64,000 nt of DNA from Nematopogon swammerdamellus (GCA_946902875.1 OX336338.1:9787971-9851970); one strand, 5' to 3'; positions 1 to 11,412 are shown, numbered from the stretch's first letter. Notes: generated from the sequence alone by a model not told the origin. Made by a program: numbers and translations.

Positions 1-815
1 CTGATCCACGACTACTCATCCGCTGGAGGAAATGATAGGCCTCGACGAGAATTTTTTTTATTTTTTTTTTTACATGAAAAGGTTTAATGGAAGGTAAGAC
101 ATATCGTCCTAAAGGTAGTTTTTCCGACTTGCTAAGACGACATACCCGAGAGTCGTACATCGATCTCTTCTATAAATATGGCCCAGAGAAAAAGTGCTTC
201 GAAAACTTCGAAAATCAATAAATGCTTATAACTCCTGAACTACTGGTCAGATCGACTTGCAATTTGTTTCTTTTCGTAGAAAAAATTTGCACTTTTTGAA
301 ATAGTTGTTTTTTTTTCAAAATGGGTTCAGCCGTTTCAGAATAAAAAAGGAAAAAGTGTTTGAGAGGGCATATCTCGGAAACTACTGATCCACGACTACT
401 CATCCACTGGAGGAAATGATAGGCTTGGACGGGATTTTTTTTATATATTTTTTTATTGTTATTTTTTTTCAATAACATTGCATTGTCTTCCGAACTGAAC
501 CAACACTAAAATTTGAACTTCGTAGGATAAGAGAAATTGGTTCTAATTTGGCTTCCATTCCAAGAATTGACCCACACATACTAACAAACCAACAACATAC
601 AGGGCAAGTTAAATAAAAACTTGTAAAATATTTTTAACTTACATTTAATTATTATACTATCCGCTGGAGGAAATGACAGGCCCCGATAAGAAATTTTTCT
701 TTTTCTTTCGAAAACTACTGCTCCCAAACTACTCGTGTGGTGGGACAAGCAAGGATAGGTATCGATGAGATCTTCATCAAATTCACGAATCTGCGGCCGT
801 GTCTCCGACAAAGCC
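1..815. repeat. Diverged dispersed or tandem repeat with 'ctggaggaaatgataggc' motif
   Basis: The segment starting at position 1 ('ctgatccacgactactcatc') recurs at about 386 with few changes, and a more diverged copy of its second half ('ccgctggaggaaatgacagg') lies at about 660. Each is followed by a T-rich run. The intervening DNA is AT-rich with no credible coding frame. This reads as a partly tandem, decayed repeat; the family is not recognised. Confidence 0.5.
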
Positions 816-820
816 CACTC

Positions 821-1167
821 GCTTTTTTTTATGGAAACTGACACCGTTGGCTACATCACCTACAACATCCGTGATGTCAGCCCATAACACCGGGTAAACT
901 AAGTGCCATGTCAGCTCTTCCCTTCATTTCATGTCGGCTACACTGAACTGGATGGAAAACACGAACTATTTACCGACGTTTCATTCAGTGCGGTGATATC
1001 AACCCGGGCGGGATAAACCCTTCCACCTAGTAAAGTAAGAAGGTAAGGGACCTCTTTTACTTGGAATCCGAACCAACGGTCGAGCGATCACCCATCCAAG
1101 CACTGACCGCGCTCACGGTTGTTTAACAACAGTCGACCGACCGCACCACTGAGCTACCCAGGCTGAC
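821..1167 (-). repeat. SINE family A (tRNA-like/5S-like chimera), near full length
   Basis: Read on the minus strand it starts with a tRNA-like head (GTCAGCCTGGGTAGCTCAG), passes through a 5S-rRNA-like block (reverse complement of 'cacccatccaagcactgacc'), then the family body (AGTTCAGTGTAGC, TAACACCGGGT complement) and ends in an A-rich tail, seen as T's near 820. It is one of at least six near-complete copies in the window and has small internal deletions, so it is old. Confidence 0.75.
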
Positions 1168-1569
1168 AGAGGCTTTCCGTAGACTTGTCGTCGGTCATCA
1201 GTTCATAACTGGTGAAGTCGCAAACGAGACTCTGCGGGTATAGAGCTTCCTTTTCATCGAGCTTCCGCCATCCCTCAGGTCAACCTACTTCAGGGTCGCG
1301 ATTGTAGGGCGCGCGGTGCGGTTGCGCGCGCCGATATCTCACCCCACCCCCGCCCCTTATACCCCTTACCGCACACCCGACGTCATCCTTCAGACCCTCT
1401 CCCTGTATCCTCAAATTTATTAATAAAGCAACGTTCTGGTTAAGGCGCAGGCATTGGTTCGCTTTCAGTAGAATAATAGGTAGGTATTATGTATTTTTCT
1501 GTATCTAAAAAAAAATACTTATTTGTTTCAATACTGAACGCCACAATTTTCAATGTTTTTAACAGACCT
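1168..1569. other. No gene seen; GC-rich patch and AATAAA-like motif
   Basis: I see no coding frame here. There is a CpG-rich patch around 1300-1390 followed by 'attaataaagcaac' near 1418, which could be a polyadenylation signal of an old repeat or transcript, but nothing supports a gene. Confidence 0.4.
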
Positions 1570-1960
1570 CTACAAAATTATTAACCGGCTTCTTCAAAAA
1601 TTAATTAACCGACTTCTTCAAACATTAAAAAGGAGGTTATCAATTCGACAGGGTTGCATGTATTATGGTTGGAATTGCACAATATTCGTGCATGGTAGTC
1701 TATGTGGACTTCTAAACAGGTGTGCCAAATTTCATAAGTGTATGTATGTATGTTTGTATGTATGTATGTATGTATGTTTATCCACGCATTACTCCGAAAC
1801 TATTAATCGGATTGTAACCATTCTTTTGTTATTGGCTTACATTTACTTCAACTTAGGGAACAGTGCAAGTTTCATCAAAATTGGTTTAGTAGTTTTCAAG
1901 ATATGGACTGTTAAGTGTGTACCAATTACTGGAAAACACGTCGTCGGGTAGGTTTAACGC
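1570..1960 (+). repeat. 'accgacttc' family repeat with TGTA microsatellite
   Basis: It opens with 'accgacttcttcaaacatta' and 'aggaggttatcaattcgac', the same opening as the 2.15 kb unit at 17379, and contains a (TGTA)n tract at about 1740-1785. The rest ('ttactccgaaactattaatc', 'tttcatcaaaattggtttag') is the low-information body seen in many insect repeats. No coding capacity. Confidence 0.55.
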
Positions 1961-2222
1961 CCAATTCTACGCAGAACGTACAAAAGCACACCAGAAAATT
2001 GGTCCCCTATCGTGCTTTTGTACCGCCTTTAACTCAAGGGTCCGAATATGAATCAAAATATTATTTAACACTTTTCAGTTGTGGTTGTTTTTTGAAGTCG
2101 GTGCAATGTTTTTTATAACAGTTTTTTTTCACATATCTATTGTGAAAAAAAAACTTTGTTACTTTTAAAAAATCTATTAATGTTGAGTATAACAAACTTT
2201 TTTAAATTAATACATTTTACAG

Positions 2223-2383
2223 TTCACAAGAGTAATAACTATTACGGCCAGGTGCCGACGTGCCAGGCGGCGGCGGCGACGACAAGGCGGTCGTTGTCGC
2301 CAGAACCGGTGGGCAACACACGGCGAAGCATATTCGGCATCGACGACGACGATAACACTCCCGGCGCCGCTCCGCCGCCGCGG
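2223..2383 (+). CDS. Candidate internal coding exon, unrecognised protein
   Basis: A sharply GC-rich 161-bp block sits in AT-rich DNA. It is preceded by a pyrimidine/AT-rich acceptor ('acattttacag') and followed by a good donor (CGG|GTAAGCAG). One frame is open throughout: it begins with the last two bases of a codon (phase 1) and ends on a codon boundary (phase 0). The peptide is low in complexity and rich in Ala, Arg, Ser and Pro, with an acidic stretch: it contains RRSLSPEP, then RRSIFGIDDDDNTPG, then APPPR. RRSLSPEP resembles a phosphorylation-type linker. I do not recognise the protein, and no partner exon was found. Other frames are also open over part of it because of the GC content, so this could instead be a GC-rich repeat. 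Confidence 0.4.
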
Positions 2384-3327
2384 GTAAGCAGTGTAATTGC
2401 CCACCGCTCAGCGGCTGCGCGGCGCGGCTCAACCGCCGGGCTCGTTGTCAATTACAAGATAGAACGAATTACACAAATAAGATTCCCGTTTTTATTTCAA
2501 ACACATTTTCATTCATATTTGAAAAAAGGCAGGCTCTTATTTCAAACATAATTCTTATTTCAGACTAAATACCTCCGACGACGAGCGTGTTTAAATCGTC
2601 CCAAGTTGTCTAAGTAATTCTGCCAAACAACCTTCCGCCCACGAGTGAGACCTTAAGGCTAGGGCGAACGCGGGACTCGAATCGAATTTTCAGGCCCCGT
2701 TCACCTATCTGTTGCTTCAGTAGAGCTGTAGAGTCTGTCAAGCGGATCATGTCACAAGAAATGTCGTCAAAAGAATTTCGAACTAAAAATCGTTTAGGTT
2801 GTTTGTGTAATTTAATTACAGTGTCTGTTTATGTTTATTTTTTCTACTTTTGTTTTTAAGCATTATTAAAAAACAGTGGTTTGGTGACAAATGTTGTTAC
2901 ATGAAACATTAAACCTTACATTTGAGTTAGTTCCAACTTAAACGGAGCTCGGATTTCGGTCACAGCTAGTGGAATCATTATTTTCTTCTCTATATTTGGG
3001 GTAGGATTTTTTTGCGGCTGGACATTTTGAAAAAACCACAACCCCGTCTTGGCTGTTGAAATAGTCTTAGGGTCTAGAGTTGATATTATAATGTTGGTTA
3101 TTCTACTCCCTGACCAATTAGATATTAGTTGCCACCAAGAGGAAATCTAACCAAGTTCGGCCAAGAATCTCTTACGTATTGTAATGTCGCCGGTCTCGCA
3201 AACACCGCTTCAAATTAGCCGTTCAGTTATTTTGGGATCATTATCACTTGATCGTTAACGTCTACGCAAACTTTCAGGCTGCTGCTAAAATGAAATAATG
3301 AGCGGTTTACCTGTCAGATAACATCAG
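2384..3327. other. No gene seen; intergenic or intronic DNA
   Basis: AT-rich DNA with short GC patches ('aaggctagggcgaacgcggg' near 2655 looks like a repeat end). No open frame with supporting splice sites or family similarity was found. Confidence 0.4.
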
Positions 3328-3477
3328 CTATTTCGTAGAAAACTCGACTTTGGAATTTCCATTTGATAATATTCGTATTGTGTTACCTCGGGCTTCCAAC
3401 AGAGGTGGATATTGGGCTTCTTTTGAGTAATATTGATAATGTCGTACTTCTGATGTCGTGCACGTTTTAAATTGTCG

Positions 3478-3690
3478 TACATACATACAATAAAATCGTA
3501 AATGCAAAAAAGTCTTTACATTGAATATATTCGAAAAAAAAATCAACCAGGGCGACTTAAAATGAGAAATTAAACAAAACGCAAACACTGTTTTACCATT
3601 TTTTTATATTGTCTATTTGTACGCGCATCACTCAAAAACCACTGAACGGATTTTGACGAAACTTTGCGTAGTGACAGTGTATATCCCGGA
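3478..3690 (-). repeat. 3' end of a dispersed LINE-like repeat
   Basis: On the minus strand this runs from 'tatacactgtcactacgcaa' through 'tgatgcgcgtac', to 'attcaatgtaaagac' and 'cgattttattgtatgtatg'. The same order is seen on the plus strand at 25083-25262 and 50286-50515. It is a shared non-coding 3' region with a simple tail. The LINE clade cannot be named from this part alone. Confidence 0.55.
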
Positions 3691-3699
3691 ATACTATAA

Positions 3700-3832
3700 T
3701 GTATAAAATGTCCCGGCACGACCGAAGGGAAGCACTGACGTGGCACCAAGTTCACCCGGTGTTATGGGCTGACATCACGGATGTTGTAGGTGATGTAGCC
3801 AACCGTGTCAGTTTCAATAATAAAAAAAAATT
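3700..3832 (+). repeat. SINE family A, 3' fragment
   Basis: Contains the conserved family A tail: 'gggaagcactgacgtggcac', 'ttcacccggtgttatgggct', 'gacatcacggatgttgtagg', ending in an A-rich run. It is 5' truncated and joins the LINE-like 3' end on its left. Confidence 0.75.
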
Positions 3833-4043
3833 CGTTGTCTGTAAAGTCGGTTTACGGACGATAGTTTTACGTGATGACGTCATAAAGTGGTAAGACTACT
3901 GGGAACGGTTCTAAAGTACCAGGGCAGAAGAAATTGAAAGGATGAGTGTCTCGGGGCCAATTCTCTGTCTCTCAGTGACAGTTGTCCTCCTAGGAAAGCC
4001 GGAAGCCATCCAAGGGAATCCGATATTCGTTTGGTCGTTTATG

Positions 4044-4115
4044 TGATTTCGTGGCTCAGTGGTAAGAGTGTAGGATTTGTATTTTTTTGACCATGGGTTC
4101 GAATCCCTCAAAATT
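4044..4115 (+). repeat. tRNA-like promoter element (SINE head or tRNA pseudogene)
   Basis: It has an A-box-like 'tggctcagtggtaagagtg' and a B-box-like 'gggttcgaatccct' at tRNA spacing, followed by T-rich DNA. The middle ('tttgtatttttttg') cannot form a good anticodon stem, so a working tRNA gene is unlikely. Confidence 0.5.
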
Positions 4116-5313
4116 TTTTTTGTTTTTTTTTAAGCAATGTGTTTAAATTTTTTTAGGGTGTTTAGTTTTTTTTATAACCACCTAAGAATTATTTTCGGAA
4201 ATACAAACGTAACAAAAACGACATGCGCCGCCTCAACATTAGGTTAGGGTTAATATAAAGAAGATGCGTCGCGTAAAATATAAAAACTCAGAGCAGCGCG
4301 GGAATTTACTTAGCGGCCCCCGACCCCTTTAAGTAAGTAAACGGAAATAATATTTGACTTTTTAAGGGTCGGGATTTTTTAAATTTGTAATTAAACTTTT
4401 CATATACAAAACAGAAATTACCCGCACTACCTACCCATCTACCATACTCACAATCTCAGGCATGACTGGCAGATAATGACTTCAGGCTTATGTTTGAATC
4501 ACTATAATATAGATAAATGAATTTGTGTGATTTTACATAGGTTAAATTATTTATATTTAAAGATGTGATAATAACTAATAAAAAATATGAGAAAATAACG
4601 ACTATAAATTTTTGTTTATTTTATATATCTAAAAAGCCAAAAAATCCACTACATATCAAATATTGCAGTGCAAGTTTAGTTTACCCGAGCGAAGCCGGGT
4701 TCGCAGCTATCGTGCTTATAAGTTTAATGCTTAAATCGCAAATGTGAGTACTTTAAAAACTAATAATATTAATTATCAATATAAACTTTAAATTTGTAAA
4801 TTTCTACATAACACATAATTAAATCTACCCAATAATCCTACATAACGCCATGTACATATTATCAAAGCGCATACTACAACGTTGCAACACTTACCTATCT
4901 GCGAAGCTGAAGTATTTCATTTACTATTGACGCCAGATGTTGACGCTAGATGTCGCTCCATGAAATCTTCACTCCTACTGTTGAGCAAATTCGCTTCGAT
5001 AGGTACATGATCGATTAGCCCGGGTGGTTAAGACGTCTGGTCGGTGATGGTGGCAGGGACCGCGGGTTCGAGGCTCGCAAAAGACGGACAAATATATTTT
5101 GTATTTCCTACTATTGTATATGCCTCTCTATAGCGTGTTACGCGCTCTCGCTTGCACACATAGGTTCCGACACGAGTCAGTTGGAATGTGACACTTTTTC
5201 GTTTGTGCAGCCGGTGTTCATCAATTTATAAGAAGTGACGTCATCACGTCAAAATAAAAAAATACATCTCGAAAATTGGTCAGGAGATGTGAGAAAAAGT
5301 GGTCAACATTAAT
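4116..5313. other. No gene seen; small repeat scraps
   Basis: Contains 'ccgacccctttaagtaag...aagggtcggg' (4317-4375), a short GC motif 'acccgagcgaagccgggttc' (4683), and a second tRNA-like stretch at about 5014-5083 with 'gcccgggtggttaagacg' and 'gcgggttcgaggctcgc' as A/B-box-like parts. No coding region is supported. Confidence 0.4.
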
Positions 5314-5314
5314 T

Positions 5315-6644
5315 TACAGACCGACCAAGTTATCTGTGAACTGAGTGGTGCGCTGCCATCGTTTCATTGTTGCCAGTGTTGTGGATGTCCCCGTTTTATT
5401 TGATGTTTCATTATCGAACAGTTCAGTTCGTATGTTGCTTTGTGCAAACAATATTGATACTGATTTATTGATATTCATAATAGAGGAACGGTTCGAGAGT
5501 GTAATATCAAATAAAACGGCGGCATTCACGATTGCACCGGAACTTTACTACTACTGCGGTGTTGTCACGGCGCGCGGCGCGGCGCCAGGGCGATGACGGT
5601 GCCGCGCCGCCGCGCCGTGGTGATGTGGCCGGGCCCTAAGTCAAGATATTTTACATAATATGTGGTTGACTATTTAGAATAGCTATTTTGCTACAATTAT
5701 CAGCCAGAAGACGTCTACTGCTGAACCTCCTCCATAGATTTTATTACTTGTTATCAAAACTATGCATGCGAGTATATTATGCTAAAAATAACTAAAAACC
5801 AAATATTGGTATAAACAAATATCTTATTCGTAAATAGTGAAATAAATAGAGGATACAATTTCAATGTAAAAAATGTGTATGTACTCAAAAATAATTGTGT
5901 TTATTCAAATCCTGGTTTACAATAAGTATGATCACTTGATTTCGCTGTGATTTCAGTTGTACACGTATTATATAGTCGTGATCAATAGGCCACACCCCAG
6001 GCATATTGTTTTAGATGGTTTTTTTTTCTTTTTTTCTTGTGAATATCTGGCTCTCCAAGCAGTTATTTCGTGTTTTTCCTTGTTTTTCTAGTACATCCAG
6101 AAACCATTCGTAGGTCGGTATTTCTTTTCTCACCGAGTACAATTTATGAACTTTTCTTCAGATGACCCCACGGTCAAATGAATCAACATGAATAAAACCA
6201 TTTTTATTTGTCTGCCATATTATACCAGCTGTTGTAACTTTTGTACGTGTTTCTTCTGCAGCGTTCTTTTCCTTAAAAATTTTGGAAATGACCCCTTTGC
6301 TTACACCTGAAAATTCAATGAATCACAAAACATCAAATTAAAATGTATCTGTTATGTGGGAAAAATTTGGTTTACAACTGACAACACTAAACTGTAGCAG
6401 TTTATATTCTTTTGTAAATCTGATGAAATGGAATTATCGGCGCTTGTTGTCGAGGATCCTCTTCAAAAACTATTTTACTTTTAGGATTATTTTCCGAGCA
6501 TCACTGTGAATAGCTTTCGGCATGATAAAATGCTATAAAGAGACAGAAAACTCGAACTGAACACGCTTTGACACATATGACAGCCGAATGACACTTCTGT
6601 TAGTTCCTGATCTGCCACTTCACAGATAACTTGGTAGGTCTGTA
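5315..6644 (-). mobile_element. Tc1/mariner-like DNA transposon, dead copy
   Basis: The element is bounded by 28-bp inverted repeats at 5313-5340 and 6619-6646 that match at 27 of 28 positions (core CAGACC[G/T]ACCAAGTTATC). TA dinucleotides at 5315-5316 and 6643-6644 are the expected target duplication for this superfamily. A decayed transposase lies inside on the minus strand (separate entry). The left internal part contains a GC-rich patch at about 5560-5635 unlike the rest, possibly a secondary insertion. The combination of ends, TA target and transposase remnant makes the assignment fairly secure. Confidence 0.75.
6035..6523 (-). pseudogene. Tc1/mariner (IS630-type) transposase remnant
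   Basis: The minus strand opens with ATG at 6523 (MPKAIHSDARKIILKVK, then a stop), as in the N-terminal helix-turn-helix region of this family. After a gap it resumes at about 6310 with GVSKGVISKIFKEKNAAEE, then FDRGVI, a stop, and RKVHKLYSVRKEIPTYEWF. Alternating '[LV]...RRKVH.[FL]Y..RKE.PT...[FL]' segments are what I remember from insect transposases of this type. Stops and frame breaks are present and the DDE catalytic region is missing, so it cannot make an active enzyme. It sits inside the inverted repeats of the 5315-6644 element. Confidence 0.6.
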
Positions 6645-6794
6645 AAGGGATGAATTTCGTAACCCTTCATATCGTCTGTGTCTGCATTGTCAATTGAGAA
6701 CAGGCAGCAAATACAATTTGAATAAAACATTCATTCGAAATTTAAAAATAAGTAGGTACGTACGACGTAAATGTCCGTGTGAATGTCAGTTGTT

Positions 6795-7095
6795 CTTTTT
6801 TTAACCCCCGAAGAAAAAAAGAGGGGTGCTATAAGGTGTGTGTGTATGTGTGTAAGGGTGTGTCTGTCAGGGCCGATTTGAATGCGGGTATTTTTATTAG
6901 AAAGCTGGTTTAATCGGGATGATCGTTAGTTATGTTTGTAATCAAGTAATTAAGTAGTTAAGTAATCAAAACATTAATATCTTTAAAAGTGGGCCGATTT
7001 GCATGCGTTTTTTTAAAAGCTTGAAATAAAAGTTCAATTTAAAATTTTAAAAACCCCCGATCCTTAATAAGTCAAGTTTTTAAGGGTCGGGTTTT
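6795..7095 (+). repeat. 'cccccgaagaaaaaaagaggggtg' type repeat
   Basis: It starts 'ttaacccccgaagaaaaaaa', has a GT-rich stretch and 'agggccgatttgaatgcg', and ends with 'aaaaacccccgatcc...aagggtcgggttttt'. A reverse-oriented relative is at 26935-27140. It is non-coding; such sequences are common in Lepidoptera. Superfamily not assigned. Confidence 0.5.
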
Positions 7096-7109
7096 TTTTA
7101 TTTTTAATT

Positions 7110-7635
7110 TAATATAACTTGGCCTCATTACTGGCAGAGTCGAGTATTGGAGTGAAAACTCGCCTTCTGCTAAATTTAAAGACCTTAGGTACATATTATG
7201 ACCAGTACGTCCTCCCGGCTATGTATGTATGACGTACGGGTGTGAGTGAAACGTGGACTCTGACGGTCGCTGTAGTCCAAAGGTTAAAATTTGCCAGCGA
7301 GCAATTGAACGAGCCATGCTGGGCGTATACTGGAAATAAGTAGTCTATATTGGACACCGGGTGACTAAGTTCAAGTGGCAGTGGGCTGGGCACGCTAGCC
7401 GAAGAGACGACGCGACGACCGTTGGAGTAACCGTGTCCTACACTGCCGGCCGTGAACAGGAAAACGGAGTATGGGAAGACCGCCCGCCAAGTGGGACGAC
7501 GACATCAAGTACGTCGGCGTACGGCGGCGACAAAAATAACATTCACTTGGAGATATTCGCGTGTGTTGGTGTGCCATGGGAGAAGCCTATGTCCAGCAGT
7601 GAACCGATAAGGGCTGATTATGACGATTGAGATAT
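7110..7635 (+). pseudogene. RTE-like LINE reverse transcriptase, C-terminal remnant
   Basis: In shifting plus-strand frames the DNA reads out fragments of a familiar C-terminal region: a 'GVSETWTLTV'-like piece near 7240, then QRAIERAMLGV at about 7297-7329, then KFKWQWAGHASRRDD at about 7368-7412, then a PPSG/W-like stretch and a closing piece around 'ggagaagcctatgtccagca'. The order matches the tail of RTE-type endonuclease/reverse transcriptase proteins as I remember them (WTLT, RAMLG, KWQWAGH, GRPP.RW, EAYVQQ). Several frameshifts and stops mean it is dead. The RT core itself is not in the window. Confidence 0.7.
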
Positions 7636-8245
7636 TGGTTTATCTTAAAGAGGTCGTATGCAAAAGTAAGACTCGAAATTTCAGTGCAAATCTCGCTATC
7701 ATATTTTCCAAAAGATTTTTATCATTGATCTTGGCCAGTGCGATAGCGTTAACTCTCATTATAAACTCTCATTTATATTCTACGTCAACAAAGGCTAAGA
7801 TATTCAAAATTAAACTGGATTTCGGTGAGTCTGAGCCGCGTTCAAGAAGCTTAACGCAGTCATCGATCTTTGAACTGCGATTTATAAGCTTTAGGACCTA
7901 TTTGGAGAAGCAATAAAAAAAACAGAAACGGTCCGTTTATAAACTCGATTAAAATTCGAGGTCATTTAGGGATTGAGGTCAGCATATTTCGTTAGAACCC
8001 GGTCTATTTTCTCACACAATCCCATAAGCCTAAGTCATTGGGCCTAAGCCATAATCATAGTGTAGTTAGACGGAGTATAGATTATCCCTAATGACACGAC
8101 TCGAGCCTAGACGTTGCAGAGTCCACATAGAATCTCTCACATACGACAGTGGACCGGCCACACTTAGTACATGTCGTTAGAAACGTGAGAAGCGTGGGAA
8201 GACCTGCAGTGCCCTAATCCGATTCTCTAGGGATTCATTTTTATA
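7636..8245. other. No gene seen
   Basis: AT-rich DNA. The open frame at 7620-7916 has no recognisable motif and no upstream or downstream splice support. A fragment around 8090-8200 ('gacagtggaccggccacac') may be another LINE scrap, but it is too short to assign. Confidence 0.35.
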
Positions 8246-8605
8246 TAATCCAGTATGGGTGGCTGAGTCAGAGGGACCAAAGCGACGGCTCAGACAAGCC
8301 AATTGCACCTACGAGAAAGTGCTATACCGAGCATTTGCCTTTGGATTGCTGGCTATAAGGAATATAGGAGAAGACATCTTACGCCCAGTACGGTGGTGTC
8401 AACGCAGTCGGCTATAATTTCAACCTAATAACACCTAGTAAGGAGCAAAGAAAGGGTGCTACCCTAGTAAGGCTACCTAGACGGTAAGACAGCAGTAAAA
8501 TAGACGTAAATGTTTGCTTTAAAAAATCATTGGTGCTCATCGGCCGGATTCGAACCTCGGACCCTAAGAGTCTAAGCCAAGACCACACCAAACACCATTC
8601 GCGGG
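8246..8605 (-). repeat. SINE family B (Ser/Leu-tRNA-like head), decayed copy
   Basis: On the minus strand the head contains a B-box-like GAGGTTCGAATCCGGCCG, and the body and tail share blocks with the better copy at 36605-37013: 'ggctgagtcagagggaccaa', 'ggattgctggctata' and 'aacacctagtaagg'. The head is at the high-coordinate end and the tail near 8246. Confidence 0.65.
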
Positions 8606-9873
8606 AAAGGTTCGTATTGAGGCTTGAAGCAGCAGGAGTGACTAATAGGATGATGAATTAATATTTTTTAAATTTTCATTCGATACCTATTTTCATTCGA
8701 TACCTCTTTTGACTTCTCTGCATATGCTATGCAGCCTTAATTTTTAAAATGTTTGCTGCATCTCTCTTCGGGTCTTTGCTTTTTCGCGGAGCCATCGTTA
8801 CTACAATCTTTCACTACATTTAGTAGTAGCATTGAATACATACACCATTGTATGCCCTTTGAAATGATATTACATTCATTGCTGTAAGCACCATTAGATT
8901 AGACACAAAGTTATTTTACTAATTTTAAAAAAAGCGAACGAACACAAACGAATAAAAAAAAACACTTTTTTTGCATAGGCGTTTCTTTGGGGGGAGGGGG
9001 AGGTGATGCTATGTCTGTTAAAGAAGCGAACTGCCACCGCGGAGATGATAATATATACTAGTACTTTACAATAACTGACTCAAGGGGCCATTATATTTTA
9101 AGTGTCATCTGAAATCCCATAGGAAACCCCATAATTTTTTGAGAACGAACTATGAACATCAAATAGCCGCAAAACTTCGGGAATTGAAACAAATATAGTT
9201 TCTTGTGTTGTTGGCGGACCCGTACACGTTTCGTTTGTATGCAACAAAAGTTGAACTTTCGTTTTCGTCCTTTTTCACCACAGCCGCAGATGCCACTCCA
9301 TTAGTGGTCTTTCGAGCTGCATGTAAACCAGCGACTATCGGTTTATTATTAGTCTACACCTCTACAGTATTCTAACCCTACCGGAAAATTGTAAAGAAGT
9401 TTCCTCTCCTCTCAGACTTTCAGTCTGACACTGTACTAATGCGACACATTCGACTAATTTAACAGCGATAATATCACGTGGCACTGAGTAGGTATACTTA
9501 TTCAAATCTAAGCTCATCCACCCGGTCACATGTAACAAATATATGAATATGCTTTTGATAAAATCACACTAAGCTCATCGAAGTCCTTCAACGCGAGTGA
9601 AACGACGCCTTTGATGTAAGTAACACGTAAGTATTAATAAATGATTTTACGAGGCGGAAAATCAAAGTCCCAAGTTTGATTTATTTTCATTGACATGATT
9701 TTCCCGTGTAGCAGAAATATTACTAAAATGAAGAATAATCTTGTGGCGACGGAGTAGATACCAATATGGAAATGAACAACAGAGAAATAAGAGTAATCTC
9801 GGAAATCACCTATTTAAAGTTTTTTTTTCGTTATGTTAACTGATAAGAAAAATAATAATATCAGTAAAGACTT
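8606..9873. other. No gene seen; low-complexity patches
   Basis: AT-rich sequence with an A-run (8954) and a G-run (8990-9003). No frame, splice pair or repeat family was recognised. Confidence 0.35.
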
Positions 9874-10140
9874 CCAGAAAAGCGGTCAAGCGAGTCTTAC
9901 TCGCGTGGAGAGGGTTCCGTACCATTCCGTTTTCCGTGAGAACTTTTATTTTAGGTTTTTCCTGTAAACTATAAGAGAGGCCCTGTATTTTCCTATTTGT
10001 TTCGAAATGAAATTGTATACTCACTTGTTTCGGAGATTGCTAACAGAGAGGCTAACAGGGCTCGATTTTCGTATTTTTTTTATATATATTTTTAACTATG
10101 CGTTTTAAAATTATAAGAAACATCTACGTTTCATTTATGA
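9874..10140 (+). repeat. Family C repeat ('agcggtcaag...agggttccgtaccattcc'), 5' part
   Basis: Begins 'agaaaagcggtcaagcgagt', then 'cgcgtggagagggttccgta' and 'ccgttttccgtgagaac'. It shares this order with copies at 14899, 48828 and, reversed, 34200. The 3' part with the gacagacgg runs is missing here. An AT-rich stretch follows. Confidence 0.65.
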
Positions 10141-11250
10141 AATCTACGTTTACTAATAATTTTAATCAAAATTTACGTTTTTACAATGATACCTACCCCA
10201 CTCGATGGGTTATGGAAAACCGGACGTCCGCTATGTTGAATTTTCTAAAAAATGTGGTACAATCAAACAAACAAACAAACAAAATCATTTATTGTGTAAA
10301 TTAAATTAAAAGATACATTCATGTGTTTTACAGTACGAGGAAAGAAAGTACAAAAAAATCTTTTACACGATGTGTGCTCAGAGCTAGGCACTAGGCTCGC
10401 ACCTGTATCGCTAAGCTCCGCGTAACTGAGACAAGTCATTCGGTCACCAGAATGATCAAAATCGGACGAGTTGTTTAGGCGCTAGAGTGGCCCTAACATT
10501 CATACAAACATTCAGGCTAACATTACCCTCTTTTTGGCTTCGCCGCAGTCGGGTAAAAAGGGGCCCCGCTGCGATGCCATAGCTCGAAGAAATGTCCTTG
10601 GTCCCAAAGTATAAAATCCACGAGATCGCTTCGTAGCAGCCGGCCGAGGTTCGTCTTTATTCTCCTAATTTAAATTACTGTAACAAAATTTAAAAAATAC
10701 AATATCAACTTTTCCCAAAGTGCCGCCGAGCAAAGGGCGTCGTCTTTTCTTATATTTACGCACAGTAGGTACGGCTCTCCACATATAGGGATGGAGAAAT
10801 CACGGCGGCTTCTATGCGACCTCGCAGGAAAGCGCACGCTGCGCAAGGCTGAAGACAGGGATGAAAGGAGGGCATCCTGGAAATAATTAACATCCTGAAG
10901 GAACAGGAACCTGACTCGTTAGCTATGTGTTCGTGGCGCGAGACCTGAATAGGCTTACCTAGTCCGCTAGTCACATTTTACTATGCTGACGTAACCGCCT
11001 TTCTGAAGAACATCACCATCTTTAAGCAAGAAGTAGAAGTAGGTACATCTCTCAAAGAGCAGACGAATTTAGGTATTTTTTCTAAGCGGTGTTTCGTGGG
11101 TACCTGAAACAAGAAGACCGCGGAACCCGATCCTTTCATGAACGTGATGGATAGCTTACACGCTACTGAGACAAGATGAGTAAGGATAAGCTTCAATTGT
11201 CGGTCTATCAAGCGATCGGTCGAGATTATCAGCAATGCGAGACACACGAC
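10141..11250. other. No gene seen; small repeats
   Basis: Contains a (caaa)n tract near 10266-10282 and 'ttggcttcgccgcagtcggg' at about 10534, a motif also present at 26270 and (reverse) 42425. None of the open frames has recognisable content. Confidence 0.35.
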
Positions 11251-11355
11251 CGCCGTGTTCTCCGCATCATTTTGTATGGAGAAACGAAGTTCGCAAATCT
11301 ATCACTAGAGGCGCTGCTTCGTTTCTCCATACAAAATGATGCGGAGAACACGGCG
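11251..11355. repeat. Perfect 39-bp inverted repeat with 27-bp spacer
   Basis: The arm at 11251-11289 (starts CGCCGTGTTCTCCGCATC) and the arm at 11317-11355 (starts CTTCGTTTCTCCATAC) are exact reverse complements. The spacer 11290-11316 includes 'aaatctatcactagaggcgc'. Perfect arms in otherwise decayed DNA imply a recent origin, by foldback insertion or local inverted duplication. Confidence 0.85.
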
Positions 11356-11412
11356 CGGCGTTGCGTAGTACGCGGTGTATGTTAAATCTCGTGATAGGGG
11401 TACGTACGATCG

